This document shows positions 44,602 to 52,176 of a stretch of 64,000 nt of DNA, piece after piece; position 1 is the stretch's first letter; each line of letters opens with the position of its first letter. The notes under the pieces were generated by a model, which worked only from the letters and a program-made list of their open reading frames with translations, ran no database searches and was not told the origin of the DNA. A program made the position numbers and the translations under genes. This stretch comes from Flavobacterium sp. ALD4 (GTDB taxonomy: Bacteria > Bacteroidota > Bacteroidia > Flavobacteriales > Flavobacteriaceae), in assembly GCF_002836475.1 (NCBI RefSeq), contig NZ_PJBJ01000030.1:930001-994000 (forward strand), read 5' to 3'.

Positions 44602-44697
44602 ATAATCTTTTGACTGGACTAACATTGTAATTCAGCTATTTGGCCTTCAAGACGGTAACACTCTAGCAGGTTTTGTCTTAGTGCCCCTTTTTTACTT

Positions 44698-45732
44698 TTA
44701 TTTAATATATACTAGCGATTCGGATTTTTCTATTAGTTCTCCTATTGGTTCAGCATAAAGCCCTTTGTTCTTTAGAATTGATTCCACTTTTTGGGCAGCC
44801 TCTTTCTTGACAGCAATTAATAGTCCGCCACTAGTTTGTGGATCACATAAGATATGTCTTTGCTTTTCATTTTCAATATTAAGTTTATGACCGTAACTAT
44901 CCCAGTTTCTTAGTGTGCCTCCAGGGACGCATTTTTTATCGATATATTCATGTATCTCTTTGAAAACAGGCACTTTGCTATAATTAACAATAGCAGATAC
45001 ATTGCTTCCTTCACACACTTCAAGTAAATGTCCCATGAGTCCAAATCCAGTTACATCAGTTAAGGCGGTTACTTCTTCCATTTCTGAGAGCTCTAATCCA
45101 ACATCATTTAAAATAATCATCGAATTTGCAGCAATGTCTTTATGTTCGTCTTCTAAAAGACCTTTCTTTTGTGCCGTAGCTAAAATCCCAACACCCAAAG
45201 GTTTCGTTAGATAAAGGACACTTCCTGGTTCTGCTTTATCATTTCGTTTTAAATTAGAAATTGCAACTGAACCTGTAACTGCTAGTCCAAAAATAGGTTC
45301 TGGATTATCAATACTATGGCCACCGGCAATTATTATTCCTGCATCAGCGCAGGCCTTTCTACCCCCTTCCATTACCTGAGCAGCCACTTCAGGGGCTAAT
45401 TTATCTATGGGCCATCCTAGTATTGCAATCGCCATTAGTGGTTTTCCTCCCATGGCATACACATCGCTTAAAGCATTAGTAGCTGCAATTCTTCCAAAAG
45501 TGAATGGGTCGTCTACTATGGGCAAGAAAAAATCAGTAGTACTTATGATTCCCGTTCCATTTCCCATATCGTATACCGCAGCATCATCTCTAGTATCATT
45601 ACCCACTAAAAGACGAGTGTCTTCCATTTTTGGGCTATCAGACTCTAATATCGTAGTCAATACTTTTGGTGATAATTTGCATCCGCAACCTGCACCGTGA
45701 CTAAAACTTGTTAGTTTTATACCTTCGTTCAT
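44698..45732 (-). CDS. selD: selenide, water dikinase (selenophosphate synthetase)
   Basis: A 344-residue enzyme that makes monoselenophosphate from selenide and ATP. The N-terminal glycine-rich active site is [17 protein letters not shown], with Cys at the catalytic position (not selenocysteine) and the essential Lys after it. [59 protein letters not shown] and [14 protein letters not shown] are typical AIR-synthase-fold elements; [13 protein letters not shown] closes the protein. It starts 5 bases after mnmH, so the product is most likely used for tRNA selenouridine. Confidence 0.96.
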   Translation of the reverse strand: MNEGIKLTSFSHGAGCGCKLSPKVLTTILESDSPKMEDTRLLVGNDTRDDAAVYDMGNGTGIISTTDFFLPIVDDPFTFGRIAATNALSDVYAMGGKPLMAIAILGWPIDKLAPEVAAQVMEGGRKACADAGIIIAGGHSIDNPEPIFGLAVTGSVAISNLKRNDKAEPGSVLYLTKPLGVGILATAQKKGLLEDEHKDIAANSMIILNDVGLELSEMEEVTALTDVTGFGLMGHLLEVCEGSNVSAIVNYSKVPVFKEIHEYIDKKCVPGGTLRNWDSYGHKLNIENEKQRHILCDPQTSGGLLIAVKKEAAQKVESILKNKGLYAEPIGELIEKSESLVYIK

Positions 45733-45737
45733 TTTCT

Positions 45738-46760
45738 TTAATTTAGTAAGTTTATTAAAAAACCAGCCGTTTCCTCAGGATTGACGGTAGGGGTTTTAAA
45801 TTCTAGAATTCTAGAATCTTCGCGTTTTTGTAATCCCTTTAGGTAGTATTTATCATAATATAAAAGGGTAATCTCTACTACTTTGTAATAATTTCTCTTT
45901 TCAAGCTCTTCTTGAGCAAATTTGGCATTATCGTATCCAAGCCTTTTAGCGATTCGACTAATAGCATCTGCTAATTGATCATGACTAAGACTTGCATAAG
46001 TGGTAACAAGGTGTTTTGTTCTTTCCTCTAGAGGAACGTCTAAAAAATAGACTGGCATCTCTCTCATTTTAGTATAAAATGCATCAGGAATCGCAACTTG
46101 GCCAATCAACCTACTTTCATCCTCAACCCATATGGGTTGGTTAGGATTTAAATTCTGAACTATAGAAAACAGATTGTTTTCAAATTGCTCCGTTGTTGGC
46201 TGCGGCGGAAGATCTATCCCCCCAAAAGCCGAACCTCTATGATTAGCCAATCCTTCCAAATCAATCACTTGTTGTCCTTTCTTTTTTAAAGAATGCAGTA
46301 TTTCAGTTTTACCAGTACCGGTATATCCACCGAGAATTTTAAGATTAAAGGGTTGCTCAAAAAAGCGTACTACATAATTGCGGAAAGCTTTGTACCCTTT
46401 TTCAATAACATAAACTTTTTCAAAACCATTTTCGATAAGATGATCGGCAAAAGCATTACTTCTCATTCCCCCTCGCCAACAATGTATTGCAACTTCCTTG
46501 TTGGGTGCAATTGCAACAGATTTAGTGATAAAATCAATTAGTTTGGGTTTTACATATTCAAAACCAATTTCGATAGCCCTTTCTTTGGACTCTTGTTTAT
46601 AAGCAGTGCCTACTACCGCTCGCTCTTCATCGGTAAACAATTCAAGATTAGTAGCATTTGGAATATGTCCTTTAGTAAACTCTCCAGGCGACCTCACGTC
46701 AATAAGTGGGATATGCTCTAAATTTTTAAAATAAAAGTCTATAGAAATGATTTGTTTCAT
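45738..46760 (-). CDS. mnmH: tRNA 2-selenouridine synthase
   Basis: A 340-residue protein, also named SelU or YbbB, that replaces sulfur by selenium in 2-thiouridine at tRNA position 34 via a geranylated intermediate. The N-terminal rhodanese domain has [20 protein letters not shown] and the active Cys in [15 protein letters not shown] near residue 92. The C-terminal P-loop domain has [19 protein letters not shown] and [20 protein letters not shown]. It is first in a two-gene operon with selD. No selA or selB is in the window, so selenium use here points to tRNA modification. Confidence 0.95.
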   Translation of the reverse strand: MKQIISIDFYFKNLEHIPLIDVRSPGEFTKGHIPNATNLELFTDEERAVVGTAYKQESKERAIEIGFEYVKPKLIDFITKSVAIAPNKEVAIHCWRGGMRSNAFADHLIENGFEKVYVIEKGYKAFRNYVVRFFEQPFNLKILGGYTGTGKTEILHSLKKKGQQVIDLEGLANHRGSAFGGIDLPPQPTTEQFENNLFSIVQNLNPNQPIWVEDESRLIGQVAIPDAFYTKMREMPVYFLDVPLEERTKHLVTTYASLSHDQLADAISRIAKRLGYDNAKFAQEELEKRNYYKVVEITLLYYDKYYLKGLQKREDSRILEFKTPTVNPEETAGFLINLLN

Positions 46761-47255
46761 TACAAAATTTATATAATTTTTAAAGGTAAACTTATTCTGG
46801 CAAGGGAGCTTTCCTGTTTAAAGAAGAAGGTTTAATAGTTTTAGGCCATTGCGTTTTGGTTTCATACCGAGAGTCCGAACTCCTTTTTTGTTACAATAAA
46901 AGAATAGTACGATACGATGATATTAGCTATACACTTGGTAGTACTATGCTCTTTTATAGCGGGTAAGAAAGTAAAAAAAAGAGAGTACTCTTTAAGTTAT
47001 TTTACTCCCATCTGTTCAAACTTTCTATCTGATGTAAAGCTAGCACATATCCTCAAGTACCGACATCTTTTTCGTGTTAAATATTACTAGGTGTTTGGAT
47101 TCTTTTTTTTGAATATAAAGCTGAAGTATGGTTAAGTATCGTCATAATTTGATAAATCTTCAACAGTAGTAAAAGTAGTATCCCTGAGAGCAGTGTAATT
47201 ATTTTTCATTCCCTCTTTTATGTTTAAATGAGATAGTACGGAAAAATAAAATATT
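46761..47255. other. gene-free stretch upstream of mnmH
   Basis: About 500 bases between mnmH and the bacilliredoxin terminator. I found no coding frame, RNA gene or clear promoter. It is inside the segment bounded by the two terminator repeats. Confidence 0.5.
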
Positions 47256-47296
47256 GCTTCAAATAAAAAAACCACGCCGAGGCGTGGTTTTAAATT
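47256..47296 (-). terminator. terminator-bearing repeat, copy downstream of the bacilliredoxin gene
   Basis: AAAACCACGCC-GA-GGCGTGGTTTT hairpin 18 bases after the bacilliredoxin stop. The surrounding 41 bases recur at 44561-44601 with three differences. Confidence 0.88.
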
Positions 47297-47313
47297 GTTG
47301 CTTTTCCCCTAGA

Positions 47314-47724
47314 TTAACAGTGCTCGTTGTAAGCATCTTGTAAATTCTCAGCAATCAACTCAGCTGGACGACCTTCAATGTGGTGACGTTCTAGCATGTG
47401 TACTAATTCTCCGTTTTTGAACAAAGCCATAGCTGGTGATGATGGAGGAAAAGGGAACATGTGTTGTCTTGCAGCATCAACAGCATCTTTATCAACTCCT
47501 GCAAAAACAGTAATTAAATGATCTGGTTTTTTTGCTCCTTCTAAACTCATTTTAGCTCCCGGACGCGCATTTCTAGCAGCACAACCACATACAGAGTTAA
47601 CTACAACTAGAGTAGTTCCTTCTGCTTTCATTGCGTTTTCAACTGCTTCTGCACTATGTAAATCTTGAAAACCTGCAGCTGTTAACTCAGCTTGCATTGG
47701 GTTTACCATTTCTTGTGGATACAT
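47314..47724 (-). CDS. BrxA/BrxB family bacilliredoxin
   Basis: A 136-residue cytosolic thioredoxin-fold protein of the YphP/YqiW family, which removes bacillithiol from oxidised protein thiols. The signature is LVVVNSVCGCAARNARPGA near residue 53 with the C-G-C active site; VFAGVDKDAVDAARQHMFPF and PSSPAMALFKNGELVHMLER are typical. This fits the known use of bacillithiol in many Bacteroidota. Single gene with its own -7 box (TAACTTTG) and a strong terminator. Confidence 0.92.
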   Translation of the reverse strand: MYPQEMVNPMQAELTAAGFQDLHSAEAVENAMKAEGTTLVVVNSVCGCAARNARPGAKMSLEGAKKPDHLITVFAGVDKDAVDAARQHMFPFPPSSPAMALFKNGELVHMLERHHIEGRPAELIAENLQDAYNEHC

Positions 47725-47759
47725 ATCTTTTATATTTTTAATTTGTATTATTTGAAAAG

Positions 47760-47767
47760 CAAAGTTA
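47760..47767 (-). promoter_or_regulatory. -7 element of the bacilliredoxin gene
   Basis: TAACTTTG on the minus strand matches TAnnTTTG, about 36 bases before the ATG at 47724. No clear -33 element. Confidence 0.5.
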
Positions 47768-47881
47768 CGAAGTTTAGGAATAAGTCCTTGGTTAGAATTA
47801 TAAAGTTTTGTTATAGTTTAATAGCTGTTTTTTTGGTTATTTTGTAAACTATATCCGAATCAAAAAGATACAGTTAAAACA

Positions 47882-49027
47882 CTAAAAATAGCGCATGCTT
47901 CTCGCTATAGCCTTGATGAAAAGAAGTTGAGGGCATTTTGATATAACTTGGAAATCTTCAAAATAAGAGGTCTCTTCATCTAAGAATTTAAAAACTAATG
48001 CAGGATCCCCTTTCTTAAATATGGATGAAAAAATGCTTGCGCCTAATTCATTGTGTCTGTCTAAAATGTCTAATAACAACAAGTCATAAAACCAGAACTT
48101 AGTTTTCGTATTAAATTTCCTCAATTCCTTTCCTTGCTGAAGAAAGGCAACTAATTGAGTTGATTTCTTGTCGGAATTTTTAAATGTATAGCCCGTACTT
48201 GCCTTTGTCCATCCGCCGGCAGTTCCTATATTTAGGACTCGTTTAGTCGTTTTTTTCCAAAAAGGGTAGCAGGTCATAGGAATACTACCTTGTTCTTTTT
48301 CGATTATTTCGAAATCACTAATCCCAAGTTTTTGAATGTATTTCTCAATTTCGAGTTCGTACTCTGCTGTTGGTAAAAGATGGTGTGAAAACAAAGTATA
48401 TTCTAATAAGGCTTCATTGGTTGAAGTAGGTAGCACATACATAAAGCGGGTATTGCCTTTTTGCTCAACTGAAAAATCCATGAAAGTCGCTTGATTAGTA
48501 TTGAATACTTGTTCTTTGGTTTTTATAAACCAACCTATAAAATGCTGTTGCAATAAGGGGTATTTGGTTTGACTTTCAACTTCGGCTTTGTTGTAAATAC
48601 TATTAAAAACGGAGTCACAGGTATACGTTTCTTTCTCAGTGGCTACGAAAACGTGGCTTTCCAATTCATTTATATCAGTGACTTTTTGATTGACGTAGCT
48701 GATGTTTTTTTCATTCAAAATAAACTCAAAAACCTGATTGTAGAAATCCAGTCCTTGAATCATGTTATATTGATATGGATGCAAATCTAAGTCGCGAGTA
48801 AAATCAGCATTTGCAAAAAGCGCCGATTCCCATTTTTTTGAAATCGATGGTTCCCAATCCCCTTTTTGTGTTTGCCAGAAACACCAGGTGCGATCATTTG
48901 TTTTTTTTGAATTTTCATCCAATAACAAAATACTTTTCTCCTTAAATGCTTCAGACTGTGCCATTTTATAGACCGTCATTAAAGCGGCTAAACCGCTACC
49001 CGTAAAAATGTAATCGTAGTGTTTCAT
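47882..49027 (-). CDS. crtY: lycopene cyclase family protein
   Basis: A 381-residue flavin-dependent enzyme predicted to cyclise lycopene ends to beta-rings. The FAD-binding start is YDYIFTGSGLAALMTVYKMA, followed by LLLDENSKKTNDRTWCFWQ, a conserved cyclase segment (D-x-x-x-x-N-D-R-T-W-C-F-W). MDFSVEQKGNTRFMYVLPTS, EQGSIPMTCYPFW and LNIGTAGGWTKASTGYTFKN are also family blocks. The frame extends to 49051, but the ATG at 49027 sits one base after the thioredoxin stop and gives the correct N-terminus. Other carotenoid genes are absent, so it is separated from the usual crt cluster. Confidence 0.88.
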   Translation of the reverse strand: MKHYDYIFTGSGLAALMTVYKMAQSEAFKEKSILLLDENSKKTNDRTWCFWQTQKGDWEPSISKKWESALFANADFTRDLDLHPYQYNMIQGLDFYNQVFEFILNEKNISYVNQKVTDINELESHVFVATEKETYTCDSVFNSIYNKAEVESQTKYPLLQQHFIGWFIKTKEQVFNTNQATFMDFSVEQKGNTRFMYVLPTSTNEALLEYTLFSHHLLPTAEYELEIEKYIQKLGISDFEIIEKEQGSIPMTCYPFWKKTTKRVLNIGTAGGWTKASTGYTFKNSDKKSTQLVAFLQQGKELRKFNTKTKFWFYDLLLLDILDRHNELGASIFSSIFKKGDPALVFKFLDEETSYFEDFQVISKCPQLLFIKAIARSMRYF

Positions 49028-49028
49028 T

Positions 49029-49526
49029 TTAGTTTGAAGAATTCTTCTCAAAAATAGGGAATTCTTTTATTTTTTCAAGGATAGAAATAAGGTCTTTCGC
49101 TTTTAAATAGGATTGCTTTTGGAATAGAAGCGAATAATTGCGATCCATAATAGTGATTGTCGGATAAGTCACCTGATCTTCTACCGTCGATAAAATAATG
49201 GCTAATTCGTGGATTCCGGTGTTTGGACCTGTTGGTTTGAATTTAAAAGTGTGATTGTTGAACGTGATGTCGTTTTTACTTTCGGCATCTAATAAGATGA
49301 AATAGAAATGTTCATTCATTATACTAATAAGGTCTGGGTTTTTAAACGTTGTGTTTTCCATCATCTTGCAGTATTTACACCAGGAAGTGTGCACAAAAAC
49401 AACAATAGATTTTGGGTTTTGTACAGATAGTTGTTCCACTTCTTCGAAGGAATAGGTTTTTAACTGGGCAAAACTGGAGGGAATCGCCCAAAGGAAAATT
49501 AATAACAAGAATATTTTATTTTTCAT
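49029..49526 (-). CDS. exported thioredoxin-family protein
   Basis: A 165-residue protein with a signal peptide (LLLIFLWAIPSSFAQ) and a thioredoxin fold. The active site is VFVHTSWCKYCKMMENTTFK near residue 48 (C-K-Y-C), the cis-Pro region VTYPTITIMDRNYSLLF near residue 125. Relatives act as periplasmic thiol-disulfide reductases or DsbD-like thioredoxin modules. Its stop is one base from the lycopene cyclase start, and it lies downstream of a TonB receptor after a repeat-bearing 294-base gap. The receptor plug holds a C-x-x-C, a possible but unproven partner. Confidence 0.88.
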   Translation of the reverse strand: MKNKIFLLLIFLWAIPSSFAQLKTYSFEEVEQLSVQNPKSIVVFVHTSWCKYCKMMENTTFKNPDLISIMNEHFYFILLDAESKNDITFNNHTFKFKPTGPNTGIHELAIILSTVEDQVTYPTITIMDRNYSLLFQKQSYLKAKDLISILEKIKEFPIFEKNSSN

Positions 49527-49591
49527 TACTGTTTTATCATTAGTTTTTGAAGTATAATTTTCGTTAGTTCGAATGATTCGCCGCGATGAAT

Positions 49592-49676
49592 TGTATCGGG
49601 AATAATATAATTAGTTCAAGACGGTTCTCGATACACTTTTGTTTCGTTACACTACACAAAAATACGCGAACTGACG
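49592..49676. repeat. probable dispersed intergenic repeat
   Basis: TGTATCG and CGATACA (about 49592-49635) form an interrupted palindrome, followed by TTTCGTTACACTACACAAAA and CGCGAACTGACG. I recall closely similar CTCGATACA...CGAACTGACG sequences as repeated spacer elements in Flavobacterium genomes; only one copy is seen here, so the call rests on memory. Confidence 0.35.
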
Positions 49677-49820
49677 TTTTCTCAATTGTAGATTTGTAAT
49701 TATAGCGTTCGTGAAATTCGCTGTTTTTCTATTAAAAAATGAAATGCCTTTCTCTATAATTAACGAACCTATGTTTCTATGTGTTTAAAGTTTTACCCAA
49801 AACAATCCCACCTTTAAAGA

Positions 49821-52073
49821 TTAGTTCAAAGTGTAACGTAACCCAAAAAAACTTCGGACTCCTTGGTTAGGCCCGTAAACATATCCAGGATCAAAGGTTA
49901 AAGCATAAGGATTGTCGGGTGTCATTTGTGCATTTCCATTGCTATCATATTTTACATTTTTGTCAAAAGGGTCGTTGGCTCTTGCTATAATAAAAGGATT
50001 TCCCTTGTTTGGTGTCCAGTTCAATAAGTTTTTTACTCCCGCATACAATTCTAAATTTTTAAACTTATTGAAAGTGAATTGGATGTTTTGAACGCTCCAA
50101 GTTGGGGAATATTCCTTTCTGGGGTCTAATTTTCCAAGTAGTGGTAATCGCATCGGGCCATAAAGGTTTCCGGTATAGTCAAGATCTAGGAACAGCTTGC
50201 TGATACGATAGGAAATTGCCCAGGTTGCCGATATTTTTTCGGTAAGAATTTGTCGCGTGGTGGTATTGTTTTCTGTTTTGGTCACATCCATAAAGGTGAC
50301 ACCCAAAATCATTTTTAGACCATTGTTGAAAACCAAATCAACATTGGTACTAACACCTTTTGTTACGGCATAGCCGTCTAGATTTTTATAAATAACTTGG
50401 TTTGGATTAGTATCGTAATCCGGAATAATAGAATTGGAAAAACGGGTATACCAAGCCGTGGTTTCCAGCCCGATGAAGGTTCCGTTTTTAGTATACATCT
50501 TCTTCAAATAGTTCAAATTGGCATTGTACGAACGTTCTGGTTTTAATTCTTCCATTACAATTACATCGCGAGAACCTGTTAGCGCCGCATGTTCCTCAGT
50601 GAAAAGGTTTACAATTCTAAAGCCAGTTCCCGTGTTAAAACGTACTATATTATTGTCGTTAATTTTCCATTTATAGGCTAGTCTTGGAGTAAAGATAGTG
50701 CCATGATTATTGTTGTAATCTAATCGTGCGCCTAAAAGAACTTTATGTTTTTTTGCTAAGGTGATTTCGTCTTGCACAAAGAGACTCGGAATCCAATTGA
50801 TATCTTCTTTCACTGTTGCGGTTGTGTTGTCATCGTAATATTGGTAACGGAGGGCAGTTCCAAAAAGCAAGTCATGATTATTAATTTCTTTATCCCAGGT
50901 CAATTGTCCAAAGCCGATGCGTTGCTTGGCGAGGTAAGGCATATCACCGTAAACGGAGTTTTGGTCATGGTCCGTATAAGAAAACGAAAACAACATTTTT
51001 TCTTTAATGGGAAGTTCATAAGCGCCCAGTAACTCCCAACGTTTTGTGTAAATGCTTTCACCATATACCTCAGTTCCACCGCGGTATTTTTTTGCCCATT
51101 GTAATTCACCTCCCCATCTGTCTTCATAAAAATAACGCCATGCGAGAGAGAGTAATTTGTTGTCCTTTCTGTTGAAACTCCATTTTTGGAAAATCGAAAT
51201 ACGGTCCTGCAGTGTTAAGTCAGTGAAGTTGTCTTTGTTGTTGTCAATTGGGTTACTGTAATTGAAATAATTAATCCCGGTTAGTACGGAGGCGGCGTTG
51301 CCAACATTTGCTGTAAAGCCGATATCTACATTCACTTCGCCCCAGCCAGTGGCAAAGGCATCAGCAGAAAAAACGGGCGCATTTTTCGGGTTTTTCGTGA
51401 TGATGTTAATTAAGCCTCCCACGGCTTCGCTTCCGTATAATGAGGACGCCGGTCCTTTTACGATTTCGATACGTTCTAACAAGGAGTTGGGAATTCCAGA
51501 CAAGCCATAGACAGTCGATAGTCCGCTGACAATAGGCATTCCGTCAATTAATACTAAAGTATAAGGCCCTTCTAGCCCGTTGATGTGGATGTCTCCTGTG
51601 TTGCAAACATTACAATTCAATTGTGGCCGAACCCCATTTACATTCTGTAACGCTTCAAAGATATTTGCCGTTGGATTTTTCTTGAAAAATACGGGTTTAT
51701 AAACCTCTACTGGGACGGAGCTTTCTAAACGACTGACTGGTTTTAGCGTTCCAGTGATTACTATTTCGTCGAGTGTATTGTTTTCCCTTAAATTAAAATT
51801 CAAGATAACTTCAGTACTATCTGTAATTACGATGTTTAGACTTTGGGATTTAAAACCAGTATAGGAAGCGATAATTTCATAGTTTCCCCATGGAACAGTA
51901 TTGAAATGATAAGTACCGTCGGCATTACTGGTAGCTGAATATTTAGTGTTTTTCAATACAATATTGGCTAGTTGTAAAGGCATGCCGTCAGCAGTGACAG
52001 TTCCTTCTATCTTGGTTTGAGCAAATGAGATGGTATTAATTAGAATACAAAAAAGTAAAATTAGATTTTTCAC
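49821..52073 (-). CDS. TonB-dependent outer-membrane receptor, divergent from mntH
   Basis: A 750-residue outer-membrane receptor. GTG start with signal peptide ILLFCILINTISFAQ. Residues 22-105 form a carboxypeptidase-regulatory-like domain (KIEGTVTADGMPLQLANIVL). The plug has NPTANIFEALQNVNGVRPQL, then NCNVCNTGDIHINGLEGPYT and IEIVKGPASSLYGSEAVGGL. The beta-barrel of about 500 residues ends GVRSFFGLRYTLN. The CNVC pair in the plug is unusual. It is transcribed away from mntH; their promoters share one dyad at 52123-52137, which suggests a metal such as manganese or iron, or a chelate of it, as substrate. The substrate is inferred from context only. Confidence 0.9.
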   Translation of the reverse strand: MKNLILLFCILINTISFAQTKIEGTVTADGMPLQLANIVLKNTKYSATSNADGTYHFNTVPWGNYEIIASYTGFKSQSLNIVITDSTEVILNFNLRENNTLDEIVITGTLKPVSRLESSVPVEVYKPVFFKKNPTANIFEALQNVNGVRPQLNCNVCNTGDIHINGLEGPYTLVLIDGMPIVSGLSTVYGLSGIPNSLLERIEIVKGPASSLYGSEAVGGLINIITKNPKNAPVFSADAFATGWGEVNVDIGFTANVGNAASVLTGINYFNYSNPIDNNKDNFTDLTLQDRISIFQKWSFNRKDNKLLSLAWRYFYEDRWGGELQWAKKYRGGTEVYGESIYTKRWELLGAYELPIKEKMLFSFSYTDHDQNSVYGDMPYLAKQRIGFGQLTWDKEINNHDLLFGTALRYQYYDDNTTATVKEDINWIPSLFVQDEITLAKKHKVLLGARLDYNNNHGTIFTPRLAYKWKINDNNIVRFNTGTGFRIVNLFTEEHAALTGSRDVIVMEELKPERSYNANLNYLKKMYTKNGTFIGLETTAWYTRFSNSIIPDYDTNPNQVIYKNLDGYAVTKGVSTNVDLVFNNGLKMILGVTFMDVTKTENNTTTRQILTEKISATWAISYRISKLFLDLDYTGNLYGPMRLPLLGKLDPRKEYSPTWSVQNIQFTFNKFKNLELYAGVKNLLNWTPNKGNPFIIARANDPFDKNVKYDSNGNAQMTPDNPYALTFDPGYVYGPNQGVRSFFGLRYTLN

Positions 52074-52110
52074 AAATATGTTTTAGCAATAGATTAAATA
52101 AATATTTAGG

Positions 52111-52141
52111 CAAAGCTAAAAATTATATTTGATATAACAAA
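52111..52141 (-). promoter_or_regulatory. promoter of the TonB receptor gene
   Basis: On the minus strand TTTG (52138-52141), 19 bases, then TAGCTTTG (52111-52118), a full match to the Bacteroidota consensus. The 19-base spacer consists of the dyad at 52123-52137 plus four bases. The GTG start lies about 38 bases downstream. Confidence 0.8.
52123..52137. promoter_or_regulatory. candidate metal-regulator operator (dyad)
   Basis: TTATAT-TTG-ATATAA is a perfect inverted repeat. It fills most of the -33/-7 spacer of the leftward TonB receptor promoter and covers the -33 TTTG (52128-52131) of the rightward mntH promoter. One bound dimer would block both. The DtxR/MntR-type regulator encoded at 54148 is the obvious candidate; this is inference. 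Confidence 0.6.
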
Positions 52142-52159
52142 AAAACATAATTACATTTG
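52128..52159 (+). promoter_or_regulatory. mntH promoter
   Basis: TTTG (52128-52131), 20 bases, then TACATTTG (52152-52159), a full match to the Bacteroidota consensus. The expected transcript start is about 10 bases before the ATG at 52177, giving a very short leader. Confidence 0.8.
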
Positions 52160-52176
52160 CCTCAAATTGTTAGAAC

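Larger units (their letters stand above)
43668..44697. other. long stretch without an intact gene
   Basis: About 1 kb between the 170-aa gene and selD. It contains the second GCTAACGGTT repeat, a broken gene (44021-44317) and a terminator copy (44561-44601). The 67-codon frame at 44422-44625 is formed largely by that terminator and is not a gene. Confidence 0.6.

Noticed and set aside
44422..44625. 67-codon minus-strand frame starting MLVQSKDYNL
   Set aside because: Its first third is the translation of a terminator hairpin that also occurs at 47256-47296; no family resemblance and no promoter.
46761..47255. Hidden gene or structured RNA upstream of mnmH
   Set aside because: Both strands were read; only short broken frames and no recognisable RNA motif were found.
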